A stretch of 64,000 nucleotides of DNA from Armigeres subalbatus (taxonomy: Eukaryota > Arthropoda > Insecta > Diptera > Culicidae): contig NC_085141.1 in assembly GCF_024139115.2 (NCBI RefSeq), positions 377,114,995-377,178,994 of the forward strand, read 5' to 3'. This document shows positions 54,600 through 64,000 of the stretch, in pieces (the first letter of the stretch is position 1; each line of letters opens with the position of its first letter). The position numbers and the translations under genes are program-made. The notes under the pieces were generated by a model that saw only the letters and a list, made by a program, of their open reading frames with translations, made no database searches and had not been told where the DNA came from.

Positions 54600-54985
54600 C
54601 TATACATAAAAAGGAATTTCTGTCTGTCTGAACCTCGGAAACTACTGAACAGATCGGCGTGAAAATTTGTATGCAGAGGTTATTGGGGCCGGGAAAGGTT
54701 CTTAAGATGGTTCGAGTCCTCCTTGTTTTGGAAAGGAGGGCTACCATACAAATGAAACACAAATTTCTTCATAACTCGAGAAATTATCAAGCAAATGGAA
54801 CGAAATCTGACATGTTGAGGTTTTGGAAGGGAAGATATGTTTCTGTGGTGGTTCGAAACCCCTCCCATTTATGGAAAAGTTGCCTCCCATACCAATGAAA
54901 CAGAAGTTTATGCATAATTCGAGAACTAATCAGAGAATAAATCATTTTTAGGCGAAACAAAGTTCGTCGGATCTGCTAGTTCTAC
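54600..54985 (+). mobile_element. Helentron-like non-autonomous repeat
   Basis: It begins with CTCTATACATAAAAAGGAAT followed by TTCTGTCTGTCTGAAC, and ends near CGAAGTT-type sequence GTTCGTCGGATCTGCTAGTT. Repeats with this beginning and a CTAGT end are common in insects and usually classed with Helitron/Helentron relatives; the assignment is from memory. Two internal units (TTCTTAAGATGGTTCGAGTC and GTTTCTGTGGTGGTTCGAAA) are similar to each other. An ATTATCTAT microsatellite lies just upstream (54565-54598). Confidence 0.5.
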
Positions 54986-55384
54986 ATAAACTTATGTTTC
55001 CATAAGAGAATTGAAACTGTACTTTGAAAATAAAATAGGGGAAAATACCAATTTTTGGCATCCAAAGCCTATTCAGATCTTATTATTTATTACAATAATT
55101 TTCGTGTTAAATATGAAAAAGAAAATTGTATTAATGGCATCAAGTTTCTCTTTATCATGAAATTTATTATCATAAATAACGTAATCTGAATCGGCTATTA
55201 CACCAAATTGAAAGTGGAAAATAATGAATAATTACCCTAAAACACATACCCAATGTGTCAACTGGTATACATTTGGGTGTCCTTCCTTGATGATTGATGT
55301 TTAATAAATATAACAGCTATTACCACATACTCAGTAATTTTAATATTAAAGTAACAGGTCCACCTTTCTTTTATTGGAATTGCA
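54986..55384. other. Anonymous AT-rich DNA
   Basis: Nothing recognised. Confidence 0.3.
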
Positions 55385-55545
55385 ATTTCTATTATTACCG
55401 TCGTCAGGGGTGACTGTAGAATAGATTTAATGTATCTGATGACAAGAAAATTAAACTATATAAGAGACATTTTGAACGATTTTGTTATCCGACCTCCAGG
55501 CTGTCGCTGACAGCGATGACCAGTACTGGAAGCTGATCGTGGGTT
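55385..55545 (-). repeat. Dispersed repeat with CAGCCTGGAGGTCGGATA core, copy 2
   Basis: Reverse-orientation match to about 23860-24030. Confidence 0.6.
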
Positions 55546-55689
55546 CAAGCGACCAAATAAAAGAATCGTGGGTTTCGCATCGAAAGGTAGTCATAAAAGC
55601 ATGTTATGCTTTATTTTAAAATTAATATTTCTAACTTACTTTAATAGATATGTATATGCGAAGAATAGTAAATAGTCAATAATCGTATT

Positions 55690-56075
55690 CTATTTAATGA
55701 TTTTGTGTGTGTTACTTCTACGTGAAGTTAAAAGTTTTACAATGATATGGAAATGCTAATATCATCTTCCAAACTTAGACGTACATGTTCATGATAGAAT
55801 TAGAGGCGAAAGTATAGAATTGATAGTTCCGTTAGGATACGGCAGGCATGAAGAATGTTTTTATAGAAGTCGATTTGAAAGCGAGCGGAGGGCAATATTT
55901 GTGATGGCACATATCACACGACCTTCCTTCTGCCAAGCTCACGTGTGAAGGAGGAGGGCAAAAGGAAGGTGGTTTGATTTGCTCATATGCCATCGCGTGC
56001 GGAAGGATTTTCTATCGACGAGTACTGTCTCCAAATTTCTAATATGACATCAGCATTTAGTCGATAAATCGACTT
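55690..56075 (+). mobile_element. Palindromic element, partial second copy
   Basis: Matches the left arm and loop of 17563-18816 (GGAAATGCTAATATCATC, GTTAGGATACGGCAGGCATG, TGCCATCGCGTGCGGAAGGA and GACATCAGCATTTAGTCGAT). It includes about 55 bp of outer arm (GTGTGTTACTTCTACGTGAA) lost from the left side of the first copy, but lacks the right arm. Confidence 0.85.
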
Positions 56076-56840
56076 TTAGAATATTCGGGGAAAATTGATC
56101 CCTCTTCAAGAACTTGCTTTGATAAAATTAGAAAGGTGCTTTCAGAATTTTTAAATATTTTTCCTTCAAACAACGCGGATTTTTCGAATTATTGTGCGTA
56201 TACATGAACGATTTTTGTTAATGAATTCGACAGCACATGCAATTTTCAAATTTGGGAGACTTGATCCCCTTTCTATGATATCTACGCAATAAATATGTTT
56301 TCCTGCCAACCCTTCATCAAATCTGCCAAATTTACAAAAAAATGGAAGCCTGAGAAACAGTTTTTATTTTTTTTTTGAATTTTTTCGTCAAATTTTTGTA
56401 TGGGTGACTAATAGGGGATCAATTGTCCCCATATTGAGGTAATAACTTCAAATTGAAATATCCTAAAACTTTGATGGAATGTTGACATTTCAACAATACA
56501 GATCATTATGCATATTTATGGCTTTATGCTGTGGAAAAAACGAAAGCATTTGGTCATTGTTATGAAAAATTGATCAAATTTTGCGTTGCCAATATAAGAA
56601 TCTTCAGGAAGGTCAAAACATACAAACCGCCCTGCAAAACAAATAAAGTTGTCAATCCAAAAAATAGCTCACCACATAAAGGTCATTTATCTAGAGGATC
56701 TATACCAAAAAATACGCTAGAACAAAGCTGCTTTAGTTCTCGATAAAACAGGGGGTGATCAAGTCTCCCCACCTTTCCCTATGGCGGTACCCAGGAATTC
56801 GTTCCATTTGGCAACCAGACATGGATGTAGAAAACTGGGG
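56076..56840. other. Anonymous DNA with one short dispersed repeat
   Basis: About 56395-56450 matches 6775-6830 in reverse orientation. No gene is supported; the 56531-56967 frames are not conserved-looking. Confidence 0.35.
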
Positions 56841-56844
56841 GGAA

Positions 56845-58290
56845 GGGTCGTTTAGCCGAAACTCATTCGGCCAAAAGCCATCTGGCCGAAAGGGTCATTT
56901 GGCCGGCAGGGTCATTTGGCCGAATATGACATTTGACAGAATAGATCATTTTAAAAGTGAGAAATGAGGAGTGAGAAGAGAGACGTCCCACAACTCACTC
57001 CTCATTTCTCACTTCTTAATGTAAAAAGTGAGCTTCTAACTTTTCAGTAGGGAGTAGAGAGACGTGTAACCAGTGGCGTGTCTGTCGTTTCGAGATGTGT
57101 GAGATTTTCGCGTTTTTATTCCGTGTAATAAATATATGTTAAACAAAACCAAGAAGAAATTTGAATATGCGCTAAGCATCACAACCACCCATCACCCACC
57201 GGAAAGGATGCAGCCACACCACACATAGTTCCGCTATTCACCACCAGTTGCAGGATCACGGAAAACTGGACGGCCATTGGGGGGTGGCGTAGAAGGCGCC
57301 ATGATAAGCAAAAGGCTTGGAGGGGAAGTTTGCTTGGTCGAGGGTTCTGAAAGGATATGCGCCATTGCTTGGAATCATTTCCAAAGCGATATCCAAACAC
57401 GACAGACGTCTGAAAAAACAACCAGTTTTAATAAACAAGTAGAAGGAAGTGAAGTGAAGCCTTGTGAGACAGTGGAAGCTGTGAAGCTAAAGAAATCATC
57501 CAGGTAAAAACCCTCGACCAGAACTCCAATCCCCTCCAAAACTAAGACGCTACTTACTTTCCCCCAATGTGCTCGCAGGACCCCTCTTTCTATGTGGGTT
57601 TAACGTCGGAGCTGCCCGTGATTGTTCCGGTTGAACCAGTCCAGATAACGTGTAGTGACCAGTTGCCGTCTCTGTATTTAAGTGTTTTCTTGGTCGCGAA
57701 GAGTAAAGCGCGTATGCCGACTCTGAGGTTTTGAGGAGGGAGTCTCATGTGTGCCGAAGTTAGGGCTGCCCCATTAGTTACAGACGTCTCACTTTTCAAT
57801 TCTCACTACTCACTTTTTACAGTGAGAAGCGCGAAGTAAGTAGTGAGTCGTCTTACTACTCACTTCGCTCTTCTCTTTTTTACAGTGAGAAGTGATAAAT
57901 GAGGAGTGAGAAGTAATTCGACCCACTTCTCATTCCTCATTTTTCACTCCGCACCGTGAAAAGTTAGTAGTGCGAAGTGGGTAGAGAGTTAAGTAAGAAA
58001 TGAGGAGTGAGAAGTGAGACGTCTCACTTCTCACCCCTAATTTCTCACTCCTCACAGTGAAAAATGGGAAGTGAGAAGTGAGTAGTGAGACGTCTCACTT
58101 CTCACTTCGCACTACTCACTTTTTACTGTGAGAAGAGGAAAATAAGTAGTGAGAAGTAAGACATCTCACTTTTCAAATAACCCTTTCGGCCAAACGACCA
58201 TTTCGGCTAAATGACAATGTCGGCTAAATGACCCTTTTGGCCAAATGACATTTCCAGCCAAATGACCCTTTTGGCCATGAGACAATAATG
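56845..58290. mobile_element. Composite foldback structure with GTCATTTGGCCGA arrays and a non-repetitive core
   Basis: The left arm (56845-56945) repeats GGTCATTTGGCCGAAA-type words; the right arm (58180-58290) repeats the reverse, TTTCGGCCAAATGACC. Inside these lie arrays of GAGTGAGAAGTGAGACGTCT-type palindromic words (56955-57060 and 57780-58170). The middle (about 57065-57775) is GC-richer, non-repetitive and has a 76-codon plus-strand ORF (57277-57507). No transposase. Confidence 0.75.
57780..58170. repeat. Palindromic GTGAGAAGTGAG / CTCACTTCTCAC array
   Basis: Alternating GAGAAGTGAGTAGTGAGACG and its complement CGTCTCACTTCTCAC repeat about six to eight times, able to fold into several alternative hairpins. 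Confidence 0.85.
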
Positions 58291-58344
58291 AACGGAATGA
58301 CAAAGGATTGGGTATGAATTGGAATATCGGAAAAGATATAGGAG

Positions 58345-58605
58345 AAGGGAAAAGGGGCCTTAGTCGTGCGGTCAGATGCGTGGCTACAAAGCAAGACCAT
58401 GTTCCATTGTCGGATTGGAAATTGTCTCAACTTCCCTGGGCATAAAAGTATCATCGTGTTAGCCTCATGATAGACAAATGCAGAAATGGTAACTTGGCCT
58501 CAGAAACCACGCAGTTAAAAACTGTGGAAGTGCTCGATGAACACTGAGGCGGCGATGTCCCAGTGGGGGATGTAATGCCAATGAAGAGGAAGAAGAAAAA
58601 TAAGA
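58345..58605 (+). mobile_element. Feilai-like SINE with internal deletion
   Basis: Head GGCCTTAGTCGTGCGGTCAG and TACAAAGCAAGACCATGTT, then a jump over the box B region directly to CGGATTGGAAATTGTCTCAA, GGGCATAAAAGTATCATCGT, GTTAAAAACTGTGGAAGTGC, GTCCCAGTGGGGGATGTAAT and a GAAGAAGAAA-type tail. This is the Feilai SINE of Aedes as I remember it. The missing box B segment is the part preserved in the fragment at 11405-11560. Confidence 0.8.
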
Positions 58606-61030
58606 AAATAGGCAAAAAGGAAGCAGCCGAGATTGTATGAGGAAAGGAGGGGTCTCGGGGGTCTTAGCCACTTGGTAAGAAGATCATTCTTATAGTGCAT
58701 CTTACAAGAACGCAGCTTAATTTTCGCTGCTTTTACATTGGTAGAAACCACATCCAGTTTATTTGGATCTATTAAGAGCATTCAGATTGCTCAATAGGTT
58801 GGAGTCAGGTACGGAAAGAAGACAAAACCCAGTAGCATAGCCGCTTTCCTGAATGCCCTGTCCAACCTTCTATTATACTTGTGACACATATATGATACCA
58901 ATATCACTGTACAGCATAAAATCATATGTCTGTCACCCAGAACCACGCTGGTATCACGATAGCACGATGATTTCCGTACCCTGGCCTAAGACTGTTGTAT
59001 TGTACGAAACAGAACATAACTTGTTGTTCTGAAATGTCAAATACGCCGTTTGACATATGAAATAAAAACAAACATTTGCAAGCTGACTGAGTAAAATTCG
59101 TTTTTCTGCAATTCCGGATGATATTTTTCCAACATTGGCAACAAAATTATTCGTAAGCCCATTATTTGCTACAATTACGCTCTGAAGATGAGTGTTATAA
59201 AACCAGAATGTTACTAGGGTTGGGTTATAATTGGAATGAGATCTAGGGATTGGGAAGGATGCGGGATCTTGGATTTGCCATTAGTCAGCATCTACTTTTT
59301 AGATGGGAAGAATGTTTTGTACCGTTGTTTTGGACAAATTCAAATCCATAGTATTTGGAGGGGGAGGGAGAAGAGGAAAGGAGGATCTCGTGGAGGTAAA
59401 ATAGAGTGCAGAAATAAACGGTAGTTAGCGCGAAGTAAATAAGTGTTTTAAAAACCCGGAGTTCCGTGTCCGAATAAACCCGTTACAGGATCTATGACAC
59501 AATTGAACTGAACTGGCTTTATCCTTCAAAATGTCCAAATGAATTAAACGATCAGTGCCGTTTGCACTGAAATCACCCCAAACCATAGAATAGAATGATC
59601 AACGTCCGCAGAAATAATTGCCCTGCGCAATATTTGCAAGAACTCGCATATTTCTGCTAAAATACCTATACGAAGAATTGGAAAACTATCACGTTTTCAT
59701 ATCGATGAATGAACTGCTGACGCGAATTCACAATTTGTTTTAAAAAATGTGGGTAAATATTGTGTAATACTCATAAAAACTATAGTAACTATGATTTTTA
59801 TACATTTTGATGAAAAATATAGTTTTGGAAAGCGTTAGAATCAGTTTCAAAAAAAGCTGTCAAATAGATACAACGGTGGAAAGAAAAGATGTGTGTCATC
59901 TTGTCACTGTACGCGTACAGCGTGATACGAAAATCATTGTGCGGAAATCATATGTCTGTCGATAGTATTACACACCCATCAGTGCTTGGCGCAGAGGTGT
60001 GATCCTTCCACTAGCGCCGGATTTGGCCCCGTACGGCCAATCACTTCCCAAGTAACATTTTAAGTTTTATTCCGCTCTAAGAATGGTTTTCAAGATCAAT
60101 TTATAAGATCTAAAAATAAAACCGAGTAATACACGGCAACCTTCTGATGACCAATATAAGAGTAAGATATTGCCAAGTGGCCCTATCCAGATAACCACTA
60201 TAAACCTATTATAAGAGCATTTAGAAACCCCTTTTAAACCACCCGCAAAAAAGGGAATTTGGCTGCGGCAGCTGTCAAAATGTTAAAAAAGAGAAACAAA
60301 TCTTTGCAGAAAAATAATAACAAAATGGATTGATGATGAAAATTATGATGATGACAACAAAATAATATTTTATTTCAGGTTGTTTTTTCGATTCAGTACC
60401 ATTGAAAAGAAGTGCGCTTCCGATTTTATGGTCAAATGTTGTGAAAAAAATAAGGTTGAACACCACGCGCCGGCCATATAACGTAGTTTAGGGAAATAAA
60501 TTGAAAATATTGATTGCCACAACATCTAGGATGTCCACTAAATCGATTAGTATTTTTGCCCAAACTATTAATTTATAAAATTATTTATCGGAAAAAGTAT
60601 GACAAGCGGTTAAAATTTCGTTAAATCATGCATTTCAGTGATATATTTCACTGACTGCGAAATGCTTTTCCGTTTTCAATATGGCCATCATGGAATTTGA
60701 TCAGAAAAAAATTGCTTTTATAAAACACCGTCATAAACTCTTCGCAATACAAACATTCTTATGGGGGTAATTCATTTGACCACATTATGACCAAAAATTG
60801 TAGCTTTATTCGAGCGTTGAAAATTGGATTTATTACGCTCTTCATCACTACTATAGATCTGTTCATATGGTCATTAGGCATTTGACGTTTTTAGGTTTTT
60901 TCAGCAGATTTATGGGAGGTTTATTGATAGCAATAAGAGCGCCAATAAAACTGAGCAATCAGCTTGGTGATTGCTGTCATAAGTCCGCAATAAGAATTAG
61001 ATAAATCCAAGAAGCATGGAAATTGTTACT
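58606..61030. other. Anonymous DNA with scattered short repeats
   Basis: AATCATATGTCTGTC occurs at about 58920 and 59946, which may be ends of a decayed element. No exon, RNA or intact element is supported. The ORFs are short and lack motifs. Confidence 0.3.
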
Positions 61031-61427
61031 TCCCGAGCAAAGCTTGAGAGCAAATCGATAACTAATTTTGTTGTTGTGAAATCGCCTAATTTTGATAACT
61101 CAGGTTGATATCCTTTTGGTCGTTTTAACGGTTAAAAGATCAAAATCTACAGCAGAAAAATCTTACTGTGACATCAAATCGAAAACTATTCCTGCTATCG
61201 ATGAGAGCAAATCGAAAACTAATTTTGATATTGGTTCCGATAACAAAATAAGTACACAGTTTGATGTCAGATCATACAATTTAGAAATCAACAGCAAAAT
61301 GAGATCAAAATATGTAATCAGTCATGATGATTCATATTTGAAAACAAATTATGATTTCGATTTGATATCAATATCAAAATATGTTTTCTATATGCTCTCA
61401 TTATGTTTTCAGACTTTGCTCGGGTTG
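61031..61427. mobile_element. Inverted-repeat element with CCCGAGCAAAG ends
   Basis: Left CCCGAGCAAAGCTTGAGAGC and right (reverse) CCCGAGCAAAGTCTGAAAAC. Words GAGCAAATCGAxAACTAATTTT and TCAAAATATG recur inside. A single-arm fragment is at 16353-16440. The ORF at 61092-61532 crosses its right end and is not a gene. Target duplication not clear. Confidence 0.75.
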
Positions 61428-61629
61428 GGTTGCTTGTGTGCTGCCTTCCTAACTCATTCTACCTCGAGCATCCCGTCATCGCTGGCCAGGCCTACATACA
61501 ATACACGAGACACGCCACATAGTAAGTGGTAAGTGACAATAAAAATAATGATCATATACCTACCTCGTGAAATCGCGGTGTATTGTTTCTTTGTTCCTAG
61601 AGATCCTATATGAAAGATATACGAAAGCG
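61428..61629. other. Short spacer
   Basis: Nothing recognised between the inverted-repeat element and the truncated LINE. Confidence 0.3.
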
Positions 61630-63637
61630 GCGCAGCGTCTCTTGAAGATGGCTGGAGAGATATTCGATCCGCCATTATTGGTAGCACCGCAACCGCTGCA
61701 CTTGGCACGGTGCCCCCGGATCAGAGAAACGACTGGTATGACGGCAAATGTGAGCAGTTAGTAGAAGAGAAGAATGCAGCATGGGCGAGATTGCTGCAAC
61801 ACCGCACGAGGGCGAACGAGGCACGATATAAACAGGCGCGGAACAGACAAAACTCGATTTTTCGGAGGAAAAAGCGTCAGCAGGAAGATCGAGACCGTGA
61901 AGAGACGGAGCAACTGTACCGCGCTAATAACACACGAAAGTTCTATGAGAAGTTAAACCGTTCACGTAAGGGCCACGTGCCACTGCCTGATATGTGTAAG
62001 GACATAAATGGAAACCTTCTTACGAACGAGCGTGAGGTGATCCAAAGGTGGCGGCAGCACTACGAAGAGCACCTGAATGGCGAAGTGGCAGACGAAGATG
62101 GCGGTATGGTGATGGACCTAGGGGAACGCGCGCAGGACATAATTCTACCGGCTCCGGATCTCCAGGAAATCCAGGAGGAGATTGGCCGGCTGAAGAACAA
62201 CAAAGCCCCTGGGGTTGATAAACTACCAGGAGAACTATTCAAACACGGTGATGAGGCACTGGCTAGAGCGCTGCAATGACCAAGGTTTGGGAGGAGGAAG
62301 TTTTGCCGTGGATGGAAGGTGTCGTGTGTCCCATCTACAAAAAGGGCGATAAGCTGGATTGTAGCAACTACCGCGCAATCACATTGCTGAACGCCGCCTA
62401 CAAGGTACTCTCCCAAATTTTATGCCGTCGACTAGCACCAACAGCAAGGGAGTTCGTGGGGCAGTACCAGGCGGGTTTTATGGGCGCACGCTCCACCACG
62501 GACCAGGTGTTCGCCATTCGCCAAGTACTGCCGAAATGCCGCGAATACAACGTGCCCACACATCATCTATTCATCGACTTCAAAGCCGCATATGATACAA
62601 TCGATCGGGACCAGCTATGGCAGCTAATGCACGAAAACGGATTTCCGGATTAACTGATACGGTTAATCAAAGCGACGATGGATCGGGTGATGTGCGTAGT
62701 TCGAGTTTCAGGGGCATTCTCGAGTCCCTTCGAAACCCGCAGAGGGTTACGGCAAGGTGATGGTCAACATCTGCTATTCAACATCGCTTTGGAAAGGGTA
62801 ATACGAAGAGCAGGGATTAACACGAGTGGTACAATTTTCATTAAGTCCGTCCAGCTATTTGGCTTCGCCGATGACATAGATATTATGGCACGTAACTTTG
62901 AGAAGATGGAGGAAGCCTACATCAGACTGAAGAGGGAAGCTAAGCGGATCGGACTAGTCATCAACACGTCGAAGACGAAGTACATGATAGGAAGAGGTTC
63001 AAGAGAAGACAATGTGAGCCACCCACCACGATTTTGCATCGGTGGTGACGAAATCGAGGTGGTAGAGAAATTTGTGTACTTGGGCTCACTGGTGACGGCC
63101 GAAAATGATACCAGCAGAGAAATTCGGAGACGCATAGTGGCTGGAAATCGTACATACTTTGGACTCCACAAGACTCTCCGATCGAATAGAGTTCGCCGCC
63201 GTACCAAACTGACAATCTACAAAACGCTCATTAGACCGGTAGTCCTCTACGGACACGAGACCTGGACGATGCTCGTGGAGGACCAACGCGCTCTTGGAGT
63301 TTTCGAAAGGCGAATGAACCACGAGTTGCATCAGCTGTTGGGAGAACCATCCATCGTTCACACCGCGAAAATCGGACGACTGCGGTGGGCCGGGCACGTA
63401 GCCAGAATGTCGAACAGTAACCCGGTGAAAATGGTTCTCGACAACGATCCGACGGGCACAAGAAGGCAAGGTGCGCAGCGGGCAAGGTGGATCGATCAGG
63501 TGGAAGATGACTTGCGGACCCTCCGTAGACTGCGTGGTTGGCGACGTGTAGCCATGGACCGAGCCGAATGGAGAAGACTCTTATATACCGCACAGGCCAC
63601 TTCGGCCTTAGTCTGAATAAATGAAATGAATGTTAAT
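61630..63637 (+). mobile_element. RTE-like LINE, 5'-truncated copy
   Basis: Starts within the linker region (GCGCAGCGTCTCTTGAAGAT) that follows the endonuclease and continues to the 3' end CGGCCTTAGTCTGAATAAAT with a short AATGAAATGAATG tail. 5' truncation is the usual product of target-primed reverse transcription. Closely similar to 47917-49790 but opposite in orientation. Confidence 0.87.
61710..63616 (+). pseudogene. Reverse transcriptase and C-terminal domain of the truncated RTE-like LINE
   Basis: Frames 61710-62279, 62276-62653 and 62678-63616 carry NNKAPGVDKLPGELFKHG, SNYRAITLLNAAYKVLSQI, FIDFKAAYDTIDRDQ (catalytic Asp), GLRQGDGQ and FADDIDIMARN, then RLRWAGHVARM. They are joined only by a small frame change at about 62278 and a stop at 62651-62653. 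It has the 63-codon segment missing from 48410 but lacks about 19 codons after GVFER near 63310, which the other copy retains. Confidence 0.86.
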
Positions 63638-63639
63638 TA

Positions 63640-64000
63640 TTGAAAATGGCTGCTAGGGTGGGCCTGGTCAACTGGAACACTTGCTCGCTCAAGAGCAAAA
63701 GCATCGAACTGACTGATTTCCTCGAGGAGAAGGAGATCGACGTGGCGTTCATAACTGAAACGCACCTGAAACCGGAGGTGAGCATCTACATCCCGAACTT
63801 CCGCATCGTGCGACTCGACCGGCCGTCCAGGGGAGGTGGTGTGGCCAACGCACTCTGATACAACATCAACTGTCGTCTGCTGCCAAGCTTCCAGCTGACT
63901 ATGATCGAGGCCATCGGTGTCGAAGTGACCACTTCCGTCGGCGTACTGTCCAACGCAAGCCAAAGCCGGTGAAGGATCATCGGCTGCCCTTCGGAGGGAC
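63640..64000 (+). pseudogene. Start of a Jockey-clade LINE endonuclease, runs off the window
   Basis: Begins directly after the RTE-like tail. GLVNWNTCSLKSKS, DVAFITETHLKP and RPSRGGGVA are the first motifs of a Jockey-type endonuclease. A TGA at 63856-63858 and another stop in frame near 63970 show it is degenerate. It differs from the element at 866-5990. Confidence 0.75.

Noticed and set aside
61092..61532. 146-codon plus-strand ORF
   Set aside because: It covers an inverted-repeat element and runs past its right end; composition follows the internal repeats.
1..64000. CRISPR array, prokaryotic operon or integrated virus
   Set aside because: No regularly spaced identical repeats with unique spacers, no ribosome-binding-site-driven gene strings and no viral hallmark gene were seen; the DNA is eukaryotic.

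Overview
The window is insect nuclear DNA, almost certainly from a culicine mosquito and most likely Aedes. The grounds are two spliced insect genes with short GT-AG introns, a Feilai-type tRNA-derived SINE, Juan-like Jockey LINEs, RTE-like LINEs ending in short AATA-type tails, and a very dense, AT-rich load of small inverted-repeat transposons. The species call is inference. No bacterial gene, operon or CRISPR array is visible.

Two host genes can be read. ELP4 (Elongator subunit 4) is on the plus strand in three coding exons (16144-16294, 41172-41287, 41352-42194). Its first intron is about 24.9 kb and holds most of the repeats in the window. A tetraspanin runs convergently on the minus strand (coding exons 43218-43457, 42760-43155, 42344-42706; first coding exon not found), with only about 150 bp between the two stop codons. 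Weaker traces of genes are a splice-flanked terminal exon of a membrane protein (53974-54085, minus), a cysteine-rich exon-like ORF (30312-30475, minus), a decayed coding-like stretch (19858-20270, minus) and a promoter/first-exon-like GC-rich stretch (9700-10220, plus).

Layout. 1-392: RTE-like endonuclease fragment. 866-5990: Jockey-clade LINE with broken gag and pol, its gag split by a 682-bp TA-flanked MITE; a hAT-type MITE lies just after its tail (6003-6391). 7080-8770: purine-rich degenerate repeats and a tRNA-like repeat. 9.7-13.0 kb: largely single-copy-looking. 13.1-15.5 kb: three inverted-repeat elements. 16144-41171: ELP4 exon 1 and the giant intron. The intron contains a palindromic element split by a hAT element made of ATTAATCAT motifs (17563-18816). 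It also contains a TA-flanked transposon (24078-33606), itself split by an 8-kb TTAA-flanked element (24506-32541) loaded with satellites and with further elements; minisatellites (36.5-39.2 kb); and an uninterrupted inverted copy of the TA transposon (39294-40345) that preserves the empty insertion sites. 42.3-43.5 kb: tetraspanin. 43.8-47.4 kb: more nested MITEs, two of them inside an old Juan-like gag fragment. 47.9-51.05 kb: near-full-length RTE-like LINE, minus. 54.6-58.6 kb: Helentron-like repeat, second copy of the palindromic element, large foldback array and a Feilai SINE. 61.0-64.0 kb: inverted-repeat element, a 5'-truncated RTE-like LINE and the start of another Jockey-clade LINE.

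The main story is insertion history rather than a gene pathway. Target-site duplications (TA, TTAA or 8 bp) can be read by eye at many junctions, and several host elements regain a continuous frame or palindrome when the inserted piece is mentally removed, giving a relative chronology. No element in the window carries an intact transposase or reverse transcriptase, so all look non-autonomous or dead.
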